From the NCBI RefSeq assembly GCF_004403305.1, contig NZ_SOHE01000044.1:49609-113608 (forward strand): a DNA stretch of 64,000 nucleotides. Direction: 5' to 3'. Position numbers and translations under genes: made by a program. Below, one piece after another: positions 45,087-54,297 of the stretch. Numbering within the stretch: the first letter of the stretch is position 1; every line of letters begins with the position of its first letter. The notes under the pieces were generated by a model, which saw only the letters and a list, made by a program, of their open reading frames with translations, did not search any database and was not told the origin of the DNA. This stretch comes from Cryobacterium frigoriphilum (lineage in GTDB: Bacteria; Actinomycetota; Actinomycetes; Actinomycetales; Microbacteriaceae).

Positions 45087-46711
45087 AGAACCGCACCCGA
45101 GCCGCCGCGCTCGCCAAATCCGCCGCCGTGCTGCTGGCCGCCACTCTCGCCCTCACCGGGTGCGGCGGCACCGGAGCCACCAGCGACACAGCCCAGGGCG
45201 GCGTGCTGCGCATCGGAACCATGACCGACGTGGTGCAGTTCGCGCCGCTGAACAACGTCAGCATCTCCGATCAATACATCATGAACCAGCTCTACCCCGA
45301 CCTGTTCACCCTCGAACTCGACGGCACGCTGAGCCCCCACGTCGCCCAGGGCTACACGGTCAGCGACGACGGCATGGTGCTCGACATCGAGCTAAGCGAT
45401 GAGTTCTTCTGGAGCGACGGCGAACCCATCACGGCAGAGGACGTGAAGTTCACTCTGGACCGGTTCGTCAGCGACAAGCTGCTGCACGGAATCACCATCG
45501 CGAGCAACCTCGCATCCGCCGAGGTCACCTCACCCACCGAACTCTCGGTGACGATGAAAAGCGCCAGCTTCGGCTGGGCCCAGGACCTCGCCCGGTCGAT
45601 GAAGATCCTGCCGCAGCACGTGTTCGCCGACGTGCCGAACCTGGCCGAGTACCCCATCGATGCCCACGAAGACGCCTGGGTCAGCGGCGGCTCGTTCACC
45701 CTCACCGGCATCACCAAGGGCCAGAGCTACACCTTCGAACGCAACGAGGGCTACCCGCTCTCCGCCGATGGAAACGAAGCGGTCGAAGGAGTCGAATTTC
45801 GCATCTACCCCGACCTCAACACCATGCAGCTCGCCCTGCAGAGCGGTGACCTCGACCTCGCGGCGCCCTCCATCCCGTCTTCAGCGGTGACGAGCCTCGC
45901 CAGCCAGCCGAACATCGAGGTCGTCGAAACGACCGAGGCCCTCAACTACTCCAAGCTCACCTTCAACGCGTCGAGCGCACCGCTCGACGACGTGGTCGTG
46001 CGCCAGGTCATCTCGGGTCTCATCGACACCGACGCCATCCTGACGAGTGTCTTGCAGGACCGCGGCACCCACCCGGTCGGACCGGTGCTGCCGGTCTACA
46101 CCGACTACCAGCCCGACATCGACGAGTGGAGCTTCACCGCCGACGAGGCGCGCGCGGAGTTGACCGCAGCGGGTTACACGGATGCCGACGGCGACGATTA
46201 CTTCGACGGCATCGACCTGAAACTGCTCTGCGACCAGGGCAACGCCAACCACGCCAAGTCGGCCCAGATCGTGCGGGACAATCTCGCCACGGCGGGCATC
46301 ACCGTTTCCCTGGCCTGCTCCGAGCGGGCTACCTCACTTGCTGCGGCCAAGACCGGTGACTTCGACCTGTACATTCACAAGCTGAACCAGATCAACAGCC
46401 CGGCAACAAGCCTGGCGCTGCAGTACTCCTCGGCCAACACCTCCGGGCTGTACTACAACTACGTTGTCGACGCCGAGATGGATTCGCTCATCGCGACGGC
46501 CGCTGCGGCAACGACTGAAGCCGACAACATGGCCGACACCAAAACCGCCGCCGCGTACATTCACGACAACGCGTACGTTCTGCCGCTCTACGTTGAGGCG
46601 CTCAGCAATGCGTACAACTCCTCGCGCTTCACGGGGTACCTGCCCAGCGGTTCGGAAACGTTCTCGATGGTCAACCCCTACTCCCTCTCCCAGGTAGTAC
46701 CGGCCACGTAG
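45083..46711 (+). CDS. ABC importer solute-binding lipoprotein, SBP_bac_5 family
   Basis: The 542-residue protein has a signal with lipobox LTGC (Cys27) and the family-5 fold (DGMVLDIELSDEFFWSDGEP, SLALQYSSANTSGLYYN). It is translationally coupled to the amidohydrolase, which points to peptides or N-acyl amino acids as ligand rather than sugars. A strong hairpin follows the gene and probably raises its transcript level over that of the permeases. Confidence 0.9.
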   Translation: MKNRTRAAALAKSAAVLLAATLALTGCGGTGATSDTAQGGVLRIGTMTDVVQFAPLNNVSISDQYIMNQLYPDLFTLELDGTLSPHVAQGYTVSDDGMVLDIELSDEFFWSDGEPITAEDVKFTLDRFVSDKLLHGITIASNLASAEVTSPTELSVTMKSASFGWAQDLARSMKILPQHVFADVPNLAEYPIDAHEDAWVSGGSFTLTGITKGQSYTFERNEGYPLSADGNEAVEGVEFRIYPDLNTMQLALQSGDLDLAAPSIPSSAVTSLASQPNIEVVETTEALNYSKLTFNASSAPLDDVVVRQVISGLIDTDAILTSVLQDRGTHPVGPVLPVYTDYQPDIDEWSFTADEARAELTAAGYTDADGDDYFDGIDLKLLCDQGNANHAKSAQIVRDNLATAGITVSLACSERATSLAAAKTGDFDLYIHKLNQINSPATSLALQYSSANTSGLYYNYVVDAEMDSLIATAAAATTEADNMADTKTAAAYIHDNAYVLPLYVEALSNAYNSSRFTGYLPSGSETFSMVNPYSLSQVVPAT

Positions 46712-46717
46712 CCGTTC

Positions 46718-46746
46718 GCGTGGGGCGGGCCGCGCCCGCCCCACGC
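46718..46746 (+). terminator. Intercistronic hairpin between binding-protein and permease genes
   Basis: A 13-bp perfect GC-rich stem (46718-46730 with 46734-46746) closes a 3-base loop directly after the binding-protein stop. Such stem-loops in importer operons partly terminate transcription or protect the upstream message. Confidence 0.75.
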
Positions 46747-46772
46747 CTTCGTACCACCCGAAAGGTTCGCTC

Positions 46773-47738
46773 ATGACTCGCTACGTGGTTTCCCGTGTCG
46801 GCCGTGCTGTTCTGGCTGTCTGGATCGCCGTCACCATCACCTTCTTCCTGCTCAGGCTGCTTCCCGGCGGCCCGACCACCCTCATGCTCGACGGGGTCAA
46901 CGATCCGGCGCTCGAAGCCAAGCTGTTGGCCGACTACGGCCTCGACCAGCCGCTCATCACCCAGTACGGACTCTTTTTGTGGCAACTCATCCAGGGCAAT
47001 CTGGGCACCTCCTTCTACTCGCAGTCCCCGGTCGCCGAGGTTCTCTTCGACCGGATGCCGTGGACCCTGCTGCTGGCCGGATCCGCGTTCCTCATCACCC
47101 TCGTCGTGGGCATCCCGCTCGGTGTCGCCGCGGCGGTCAAGCGGGACGGCCTTCCCGACCAGGCCCTGCGCTTTTTCGGCATGGCCGGCCAGGCGATGTT
47201 CGTGCCGAGCCTGGCCGTGCTGCTGCTGGCGGTCTTCGCCCTGAAGCTCGGCTGGTTTCCCATCGGCGGGGCGGTGAGCTCGTTCGTCGAAGGCCCGCAA
47301 TACGTGGCCAGCGTCATCTCCCACCTGATCCTGCCGCTGCTCTCCCTCGTCTTCATCAACATCGGGCCCTACGCGCTCACCGTGCGAACGAACATGCTGC
47401 AGGTGCTCGGCGCCGACTACGTGCGCAGCGCTCGAGCCCGGGGCCTCTCCTCGCAGGCCGTGATCTGGAATCACGGGCTGCGCAACGCCGTCATCCCCGC
47501 GGTCACCCTGATGGGCCTCCAGCTCGGCACCCTCGTCGGCGGCGCGGTGCTGACCGAGACGGTGTTCGCCTACCCGGGCATCGGCTCGCTCATCTACGAA
47601 GCGGTCGGGCGGCAGGACTTCCCGATCCTCCAGGGCGCCTTCATCCTGCTGGCCATCACCGTCGTGCTCGCCAACCTCCTGACCGACCTCGTCTGCCTGC
47701 TCCTGGACCCCAAACTCCGAACGGGGAATCGCGCATGA
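46773..47738 (+). CDS. ABC importer permease, DppB type
   Basis: The 321-residue, six-helix protein has the N-terminal signature RLLPGGPTTLML and the EAA loop (ADYVRSARARGLSSQAVIWN). It is followed by ATGA overlap with the second permease. Confidence 0.92.
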   Translation: MTRYVVSRVGRAVLAVWIAVTITFFLLRLLPGGPTTLMLDGVNDPALEAKLLADYGLDQPLITQYGLFLWQLIQGNLGTSFYSQSPVAEVLFDRMPWTLLLAGSAFLITLVVGIPLGVAAAVKRDGLPDQALRFFGMAGQAMFVPSLAVLLLAVFALKLGWFPIGGAVSSFVEGPQYVASVISHLILPLLSLVFINIGPYALTVRTNMLQVLGADYVRSARARGLSSQAVIWNHGLRNAVIPAVTLMGLQLGTLVGGAVLTETVFAYPGIGSLIYEAVGRQDFPILQGAFILLAITVVLANLLTDLVCLLLDPKLRTGNRA

Positions 47739-48622
47739 CCACCCAAGCCATCAACACGGCCGCACCCTCCACCCGGGGCATGAGCCCCCGGCAGCGCACC
47801 TGGCGCCGGTTCTTCAGCAGCCCGGCGGGCTACATCTCGCTCGGCACGCTCGCCGTCTTCGCCCTGATCGGCATCTTCGGTCCGATGATCGTGCCCTACC
47901 CCTCGGGCCTCGGCACCGACATTCTGCAGCCACCCACGGCGGCGCATCCGTTCGGAACCGACGGGCTCGGACTCGACGTTCTCGCCCAGGTCGTCTGGGG
48001 CACCCGCATGAGCCTGCTGGTCGCGCTCTTCGCCGGCCTGCTCGCTGTGGCGATCGGCGCCTTCCTCGGCATCGTCGCGGCCTATTTCAAGAAAGCGGAT
48101 GCCGTGATCACCACGATCACCGACGTCATGCTCTCCCTTCCCCTGCTGCCCCTGATGATCGTGGTGACCGCCATGGTCGGGCCGAGCATCGTCACCCTGA
48201 CCCTGGTGATCGGTTTCTTCTCCTGGCCCGAGATCTGCCGGCTGATCCGCTCCAACGCCCTGGTCGTGAGCGGGATGCCCTTCATCGACGGCGCCCGCGC
48301 CATCGGGGCCTCGCCGCTGCGCATCATGCTGAAGGAGATCCTGCCGATGGTCAGCCCGCTGCTGATCGTGAACGCACTGCTGACCGGCGCCCGCGCCGTC
48401 ATCGCCGAAGCGGGACTGAGCTTCCTCGGCCTCGGCGACCCGGACACCTGGTCGTGGGGCCGCATCCTGCAGAGCGCCCAGCGCGACGGCGTGCTCGTCT
48501 CGGCCTGGTGGCAGACGCTGTTCCCGTCGCTGATGATTCTGCTGCTCGTGCTCTCGGCCACCATCGTGGGCATGCGCTTCAACGATTCCCGTGCCGTCAA
48601 AGTGAAAGGCGCCCTGAAATGA
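47735..48622 (+). CDS. ABC importer permease, DppC type
   Basis: The 295-residue protein has the DppC signature HPFGTDGLGLDVLAQVVWG, multiple helices and an EAA loop (FIDGARAIGASPLRIMLKE). It starts at the ATG overlapping the previous stop and overlaps the next gene the same way. Confidence 0.92.
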   Translation: MTTQAINTAAPSTRGMSPRQRTWRRFFSSPAGYISLGTLAVFALIGIFGPMIVPYPSGLGTDILQPPTAAHPFGTDGLGLDVLAQVVWGTRMSLLVALFAGLLAVAIGAFLGIVAAYFKKADAVITTITDVMLSLPLLPLMIVVTAMVGPSIVTLTLVIGFFSWPEICRLIRSNALVVSGMPFIDGARAIGASPLRIMLKEILPMVSPLLIVNALLTGARAVIAEAGLSFLGLGDPDTWSWGRILQSAQRDGVLVSAWWQTLFPSLMILLLVLSATIVGMRFNDSRAVKVKGALK

Positions 48623-50310
48623 GCGACACCCAGAACGTTGCCGAAGCCGTGCCGCCGGTGTCAGAACGTGAGGTGATCCTCGACGTGCGTGACCTCGCCG
48701 TGGACTTCACAACCGAGATGGGGCGCGTGAGCGGAGTGCAGGGCGTGAGCTTCACGCTCCACCGCGGCGAGACCCTCGCGATCGTGGGGGAGTCCGGCTC
48801 CGGCAAGACCACCACCATCAATGCCGTGCTGGGCCTGCTGCCCGGCAACGGCGATGTGACCAGCGGCGAGATCTTCTTTCGGGGCACCGACATCGCCGGC
48901 TATTCCGAGAAGGCGCTGCGGGGCATCCGTGGCAAGCACATCGGGCTGGTTCCGCAGGACCCGATGTCCAACCTGAACCCGGTGATGCGGGTCGGTGACC
49001 AGCTCGCCGAGGTGCTGCTGGCCCACGGCAAGGCGACCCGTAAAGACGTGCGTGGCAAGGTGAACGAGCTGCTGGCTCGAGCCGGCCTGCCCGATGCGGC
49101 GACCCGGGCGAGGCAGTACCCGCACGAGTTCTCGGGCGGCATGCGCCAGCGCGCCCTGATCGCGATCGGGTTGGCCTGCCAGCCGGAGCTGCTGATCGCG
49201 GACGAGCCGACCTCGGCCCTCGATGTGACGGTACAGCGCACCATTCTGGACCACCTCGGCTCACTCACGCGTGACCTGGGCACGGCCATGATCCTCGTCA
49301 CGCATGACCTCGGGCTCGCTGCCGAGCGCGCCGAAACCGTGATCGTGATGAACAAGGGGCGCATTGTGGAGCAGGGGCCGTCTGCCCAGATTCTGCGCGA
49401 TCCGCAGCACGAGTACACCCGGCGGCTGGTGGAGTCGGCGCCGTCGCTGGCCTCGGACCGCATGAAACCCATCAATCCCGGTGCCCTCACGGGCCAGATC
49501 ACCGAGATGCCGGTCATTCTGCACGTGCGCGACCTCGTCAAGGAGTACACCGTGCGCAGTCATACCGACGGCAAACGCAAGACGTTCACGGCGGTCACCG
49601 GCGTCAACTTCGACCTGCACCGGGGCACGACTCTTGCGATCGTTGGCGAATCAGGCTCCGGCAAGTCGACGACCGCGCGTATCGCGCTGCGGTTGGAGGA
49701 GCCCACGAGCGGTCTGGTCGAGTTCAACGGCACCAATATTGCGCACCTTCGCGGCCGAGGGCTGAAGACGCTGCGCAAGCAGGTGCAGCCCATCTTTCAG
49801 GACCCGTACGCCTCGCTCAACCCCATGGCGAGCGTCGGCGAGATCCTCGAAGAACCGCTCAAGATCTACCGCCTCGGCAACCGAGCGGCCCGGCGGGAGC
49901 GGGCCATGGACCTGCTCGAGATGGTGGCCCTTGACGCGAGCATCTACGACCGTTTCGCGACCGAGCTCTCGGGCGGTCAGCGCCAGCGCATCGCGATTGC
50001 TCGCGCCCTGGCCCTCGAACCCGACCTGATCATCTGCGACGAGCCGGTGTCGGCCCTCGACGTGCTGGTGCAGGCGCAGATTCTGGAGCTGCTCATGAAG
50101 CTGCAGACCGAACTGGGGCTGAGCTACCTTTTCATCTCGCACGACCTGGCCGTGGTGCGCCTGATCGCCGACCAGATCGTGGTCATGAAGGCGGGGGAGA
50201 TCGTGGAGCGCGGCGCGGTCGTCGATGTCTTCACCTCGCCGCAGCACGAGTACACGCGGATGCTGCTGGACTCGATTCCGCACATCGCGTCGCGGGGCAC
50301 GGCCGGGTAG
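48619..50310 (+). CDS. ABC importer fused dual ATPase (DppD-DppF type)
   Basis: The 563-residue protein carries two complete ATPase units. The first has [17 protein letters not shown] and [12 protein letters not shown]; the second, from about residue 300, has [17 protein letters not shown] and [12 protein letters not shown]. Each ends with the oligopeptide-type extension ([24 protein letters not shown]). The fused form replaces the two separate ATPases seen in the importer at 32-34 kb. It closes the operon. Confidence 0.93.
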   Translation: MSDTQNVAEAVPPVSEREVILDVRDLAVDFTTEMGRVSGVQGVSFTLHRGETLAIVGESGSGKTTTINAVLGLLPGNGDVTSGEIFFRGTDIAGYSEKALRGIRGKHIGLVPQDPMSNLNPVMRVGDQLAEVLLAHGKATRKDVRGKVNELLARAGLPDAATRARQYPHEFSGGMRQRALIAIGLACQPELLIADEPTSALDVTVQRTILDHLGSLTRDLGTAMILVTHDLGLAAERAETVIVMNKGRIVEQGPSAQILRDPQHEYTRRLVESAPSLASDRMKPINPGALTGQITEMPVILHVRDLVKEYTVRSHTDGKRKTFTAVTGVNFDLHRGTTLAIVGESGSGKSTTARIALRLEEPTSGLVEFNGTNIAHLRGRGLKTLRKQVQPIFQDPYASLNPMASVGEILEEPLKIYRLGNRAARRERAMDLLEMVALDASIYDRFATELSGGQRQRIAIARALALEPDLIICDEPVSALDVLVQAQILELLMKLQTELGLSYLFISHDLAVVRLIADQIVVMKAGEIVERGAVVDVFTSPQHEYTRMLLDSIPHIASRGTAG

Positions 50311-50321
50311 ACAGCCGCCCG

Positions 50322-50386
50322 GCGCCGAACAGTGAGTTAAGCATGGTTTTTCGCCCAAAACGGATGCATAACTCACGGTTCGGCGC
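50322..50386. repeat. Palindromic repeat, family A, copy 2
   Basis: Arms 50322-50344 and 50364-50386 are 23 bases each with two mismatches around a 19-base loop. The sequence closely matches the elements at 22.5 and 54.2 kb. It lies between two convergent genes. Confidence 0.9.
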
Positions 50387-50426
50387 ACATCACGATGTCG
50401 GCATGTAGCAGCTCAGGACGAAGTGT

Positions 50427-51887
50427 TCACCGGCGCGACGATGGGGATTTGTGTGGTCGCTCCGCGGGCCGATCGACCGCTGCGTGAGCGAGCCTCAACC
50501 GGTCCCGCGAGAGCTTCATCACGAACAGCACCAAGCCGTAGACCACCAGACCCAGCAGAACGGCGGTGATCAGGTAGGTGGCCAACGCTGACCACGTTCC
50601 GTCAACGGCCGCCCAGAGGGAGACCCCGACCGTGACCGGGAATCCGAAGATACTCAGAAAGCTCAATACGGTGTTGAGTGTGGAAGCGGATCGGGCCGCC
50701 ACCGCGGCGGCGGCCTCGGCTGCCAGAGCGGCGCGCTGGGCGCCGAGGGCTGCATGCTGTTGCGCGAGGTTGCTCATTCCGGCAACCTCCGCGCTCAGGC
50801 CGGCCAGGGCAGTGTCGAAGTCCAGCTGCTGATGCATCGCGCCAATGAGCTCACGCGCCCTGCCGGGAAGGCTCGTGCCGGTTGCGCTGTAGGTCGCCCG
50901 AAATCTCGCCACGTCCGACTCGATCGGCCGAACGACTTCGATCGAGATTTCCCGCCCGGAGTAGACGCGTTCGCCAGCGGCAATGGCCAATTCGTCGACG
51001 ATGCGGGCCTGCAGGCGGGCGAGAGCGAGGGCATCCGTATAGATGGTGCTGGTGTTCACGGCCGCATCCGCGAATGAACCCCCGGGCTGCATGATGAAAG
51101 AGGCGCCATCGCGCAGCACCATCGCCGACCAGTCGCCCGATAGCGCAATCAGGTCTTCGTGCGCGCGATCGGCCTTGTCGGCGGCCAGGGGGCGTGCCGA
51201 ATCGTCGTTGAGGGTTGCGCGCACGCGTGCGCGAAGCGCCAACTCGCGAGGTTCGAGGGGGGCCGGCCGCGACCAGCCCTCGTCGACGACGGCCGCACGT
51301 TCGAGATCGCGGTCGAGCATGACGCTGTACACGCGGCGACCGTGCTGGGTGAAACGTTCGTCCTCGCTGACGCTGAGGTCGTTCAGCCGACTGAAGTGGA
51401 TGTCGCCGCCCAGTTCGAGCTCCAGCGCTGCAAAGAATTTTCCGCGCAGAACGCGGTCGCGCAGGGGCTTGTAGAGCCGCCGCACAACGCCGAGGGAGTC
51501 GACGTCGTCGTCGGTGCGCAGATGCGCGATCATTTCCATCATGCGGTGGGTCTTGCTGATGGAACCGAACTCGAGGGCAACGATGGCTTCGACGGCGTCG
51601 ATTCGAAGTCCCGGAGCTATTTCGATGTCAACAAAACGGTGCCAGCGGCGAACCCGGTCCGGCGATGCGGCAGTCGGCGTGCCGGTGGCCTGGCCGTCGT
51701 CGTAGAGCAGCTGGGCGATTCGCGGTGCGCTGAACCACGAGGAACGTGCGATGCCGTCGAGCAGAAAACCATTCGTCTTCTTCACCACCACGGCACCGGG
51801 TACCCAGGGGTACCCGAGGGTGGGCTTCGCATAGGCGTCGAACAGCAACGTCAGACCGGTCGGCTCCAGGGGACCTTCACCGATCAT
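50427..51887 (-). CDS. Hypothetical protein with two C-terminal membrane helices
   Basis: I do not recognise the family. The 486-residue protein has a large soluble N-terminal region (about 1-400), an Ala-rich helical stretch, and two hydrophobic segments at about 404-426 and 435-456 followed by a basic tail. The start ATG overlaps the stop of the PIN-like gene (TGATG), so the two are translationally coupled and probably function together. A membrane anchor coupled to a nuclease is seen in several defence systems, but nothing here proves that role. Confidence 0.7.
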   Translation of the reverse strand: MIGEGPLEPTGLTLLFDAYAKPTLGYPWVPGAVVVKKTNGFLLDGIARSSWFSAPRIAQLLYDDGQATGTPTAASPDRVRRWHRFVDIEIAPGLRIDAVEAIVALEFGSISKTHRMMEMIAHLRTDDDVDSLGVVRRLYKPLRDRVLRGKFFAALELELGGDIHFSRLNDLSVSEDERFTQHGRRVYSVMLDRDLERAAVVDEGWSRPAPLEPRELALRARVRATLNDDSARPLAADKADRAHEDLIALSGDWSAMVLRDGASFIMQPGGSFADAAVNTSTIYTDALALARLQARIVDELAIAAGERVYSGREISIEVVRPIESDVARFRATYSATGTSLPGRARELIGAMHQQLDFDTALAGLSAEVAGMSNLAQQHAALGAQRAALAAEAAAAVAARSASTLNTVLSFLSIFGFPVTVGVSLWAAVDGTWSALATYLITAVLLGLVVYGLVLFVMKLSRDRLRLAHAAVDRPAERPHKSPSSRR

Positions 51888-53194
51888 CAGGCGAGCACCT
51901 CGACGGGCACCGCGGCGCCGAAGGACTCGCGCACGGCCGTGCGGTCTTCCGAGGGAATGCGATAACCCCGCAGAGCCCCGGTGCCCGACGGCGGTACCGC
52001 CACCAGCAGATCGGGAAGCCCGGGGGAGATGGCTTCTGCCGAGGCGGCGTATCCGGTCTGCGTTCGAACGGGCAACGAGAAGCGTCGAAAGTCGGGGATG
52101 TTGAACCCGATGATTTGGGCGATGTCCTCCTTGGCCACATAACCGTCTTCCCGGCTCGCGGCCTCTTGAAGAAGCTTGACGAGGTGATGGAATGGTGAGG
52201 CCGCGAGCTTGTCGGTCACGACGCGCACCTCCATCGGGGTCCACCGTTGCTGCTCGAGTTGGTCTTGGCCCGCCTCGCTGGTGGAGTCAATCATCCGCTG
52301 GTCGACGTTGACGTTGAAGAGGCGGCCCAGAAGGCTCAGAAAGTCACCGGGCGGCAGCATCATGAGTTTCAGGCCGGCCGTGTCGCGGGCTTCCCTGATC
52401 AGTTCGAGGCGTGGGCCGATGTTGACGCCGCCGCCAAAGGCGGTGCGCCACCAATCCGCTTTCGCGTCGGCGGTGACGATGAGAACGGGCAGCGGATGTT
52501 CCGCGGCGCGCCGGCGCCCTTCGTCCAGCACCTGCGTCCACAGCACATAGTCGCCGAACTTCTTCTCGGTGCCTTTATCGTTGTCGAGGTAGCCCGGAGG
52601 GACCTTGCTTTCGAAGCGTACGGCTCCCCGCGCGTTGAGGGCAGCGAGTTCGTCGGGGGTGGGCGCCGGGCCAACCCGGTCAGCCAGCAGGGTTTCGAGG
52701 CGCTGCACGATGAGGTCATCCGATGGGATTTCGGAGTACTCGTCCTGATGCTTTTCGATGAAGGCGTCAATCTGAACGGCCAGGTTGTTGATCGCCTGCT
52801 CGACCGGTTCCAGGCTGGTGTCGGCTTCGGGGCCGCCGCCCGAGAGCGTACGTGACCAGAAACGAAACTGTTTAGCGATCTGCTGGTTGGCCTTGACGAT
52901 CTCTTCCTTGGCCTTCGTCGCGACCTCGGGAAACATTGCCGCCGTCGTGCGGTTGTTCCAGAACTCCTTCACCGCCTGATGCGAGATCCACAACGACTTG
53001 TCGTTCTTGGCCAGCTGCTCGAGCAGGTCGAGCCACTTGTCGCGGGTGGCGACGTCGAGCTTGTAGAGGTTGAGCAGCACGTTGGCGTCGAGGGTGACGA
53101 GACCGCCTCGAATGGCGTCTTCATAGTCAGAATCGGTGGAGAAACTGTATTCCTCGAAACCGTTGTGCAGTCCGGCAGTCGCATTCGTCGGCAT
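51887..53194 (-). CDS. PIN-like domain protein (PIN_8 type), predicted RNase
   Basis: The 435-residue protein starts with a PIN-like fold: VTLDANVLLNLY with the first acidic residue Asp36, SHQAVKEFWNNR, and further acidic motifs (KKFGDYVLWTQVL near residue 220 and LIVTADAKADWW near 245). A long helical insert lies between. Such large PIN_8 proteins are scattered in accessory and defence regions. The C-terminal half is uncharacterised. The ATG at 53194 follows GGGGGG by nine bases; an ATG at 53203 sits directly against it. It is the first gene of a coupled two-gene operon. Confidence 0.8.
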   Translation of the reverse strand: MPTNATAGLHNGFEEYSFSTDSDYEDAIRGGLVTLDANVLLNLYKLDVATRDKWLDLLEQLAKNDKSLWISHQAVKEFWNNRTTAAMFPEVATKAKEEIVKANQQIAKQFRFWSRTLSGGGPEADTSLEPVEQAINNLAVQIDAFIEKHQDEYSEIPSDDLIVQRLETLLADRVGPAPTPDELAALNARGAVRFESKVPPGYLDNDKGTEKKFGDYVLWTQVLDEGRRRAAEHPLPVLIVTADAKADWWRTAFGGGVNIGPRLELIREARDTAGLKLMMLPPGDFLSLLGRLFNVNVDQRMIDSTSEAGQDQLEQQRWTPMEVRVVTDKLAASPFHHLVKLLQEAASREDGYVAKEDIAQIIGFNIPDFRRFSLPVRTQTGYAASAEAISPGLPDLLVAVPPSGTGALRGYRIPSEDRTAVRESFGAAVPVEVLA

Positions 53195-53423
53195 TGAAAC
53201 CATCCCCCCAGAGACGCGAGCACCCAGGCATCGGCTGGACTCCCTGAGTGAACTCTATTGCACCTCGAACCAGCCTCGAGGCTAGCTGTCGCTCACAGCC
53301 GATGGCGTCGAACTAAATCCACTGAACGGTCTGAGCGTGTTTCTCCGCTGGCGCTCCATGCGATCCCGACTTCTTCATCGAGATCTCCTGTGTATGTCTA
53401 TCTCCTGCGCTGAGGACTCGATC

Positions 53424-53449
53424 GCAGGGAGCAGGGAGCAGGGAGCAGG
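53424..53449. repeat. Heptanucleotide repeat (GCAGGGA)3.7
   Basis: Three full GCAGGGA units and a partial fourth lie about 33 bases ahead of the Phd antitoxin start, in the expected promoter region. A seven-base period could shift promoter spacing by slippage. Confidence 0.75.
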
Positions 53450-53481
53450 TCGCATGTTGCTACGACTGCTACGATGTCGGC

Positions 53482-53736
53482 ATGACTCGCACAATCGCTC
53501 ATCGTGATCTGCGCAATAACAGCGCCGAAGTACTCCGCGCGGTGCGCGACGGCGAGACGGTCCAGGTCACCAACCACGGTGAGGTCGTCGCTGTGCTGTC
53601 CCCGCCTCCCGTGCCGCCGCTCGGCAACATCCGGCACCGACCCGCGCTGATTCGCGGCGGATTCGCGGACCTGCCCCGATTCACGATTGCTGAGAGCACC
53701 GAATCCGCCCTGGAAGCATTGCGCGCTGAAAGGTGA
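53482..53736 (+). CDS. Type II antitoxin, Phd/YefM family
   Basis: The 84-residue protein has the Phd/YefM N-terminal signature (HRDLRNNSAEVLRAVRDGETVQVTNHGEVVAVLSP), which binds the operator as a dimer. The C-terminus (GGFADLPRF) should cover the toxin active site. Its stop overlaps the GTG start of the PIN toxin. A paralogue with the same length core lies at 55.4 kb. Confidence 0.92.
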   Translation: MTRTIAHRDLRNNSAEVLRAVRDGETVQVTNHGEVVAVLSPPPVPPLGNIRHRPALIRGGFADLPRFTIAESTESALEALRAER

Positions 53737-54140
53737 TCAGTTACCTCGATACCTCCGCCGTCGCCAAGCTCCTCGCCGACGAGCCGGAGACGAGCCCTCT
53801 CAGGGAGTACTTGGATGAAATGTTGGCGCGAGGGGACGCCGAGATCGTGTCCGCCTATCTCGCCGAAACCGAACTACGGCGCATGGCCACACGAACGGGC
53901 ATACCGCAGACCGCCGTCACCGAGGTGCTCTCGCGGCTGGCCCTGATGGAGATGGACCGCAACCTCTTCCGCGACGCGGGCCTGCTCCCTGGTACTGATC
54001 TGCGGAGTCTGGACGCCCTTCACATCGCTGCGGCGCTACACGTCGGAGCCGGCGAGTTCGTCACCTATGACCGTCACCAGCAGCAGGCAGCGGAGGCCGT
54101 CGGGCTGCCCGTGCGGGTACCGGGCCGCATCGGCAACTAG
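53733..54140 (+). CDS. vapC: PIN-domain toxin (VapC-like RNase)
   Basis: The 135-residue PIN protein has four acidic active-site positions: Asp6 (YLDTSAVAKL), Glu45 or Glu47 (AETELRR), Asp94 (LDALHIAAA) and Asp113 (VTYDRHQ). VapC toxins cleave specific RNAs; the antitoxin is the coupled Phd-type gene. The GTG start overlaps the antitoxin stop. All catalytic residues are intact, so the module looks functional. Confidence 0.92.
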   Translation: MISYLDTSAVAKLLADEPETSPLREYLDEMLARGDAEIVSAYLAETELRRMATRTGIPQTAVTEVLSRLALMEMDRNLFRDAGLLPGTDLRSLDALHIAAALHVGAGEFVTYDRHQQQAAEAVGLPVRVPGRIGN

Positions 54141-54207
54141 GGCACATCACTCTTCATCTGCCACATCGCGCTTCTCGCGACTAGTCGAATTCCAGGTTCG
54201 GGAGATG

Positions 54208-54273
54208 GCGCCGAACTGTGAGCTAAACATGGGTTTCGGCGGCCAAACGCATGCTTAACTCACTGTTCGGCGG
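54208..54273. repeat. Palindromic repeat, family A, copy 3 (diverged)
   Basis: Arms 54208-54230 and 54251-54272 surround a 20-base loop. The arms pair with about four mismatches, making this the most diverged copy. Core motifs CGCCGAAC and TTAACTCACTGTTCGGCG are kept. It lies downstream of the vapC gene. Confidence 0.85.
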
Positions 54274-54297
54274 CGTCGTGTGTTTTTCAACTTGAAA

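Noticed and set aside
22452-54273. Family-A repeats as a CRISPR array
   Set aside because: Copies lie 4-28 kb apart without spacers, and no cas gene is present.
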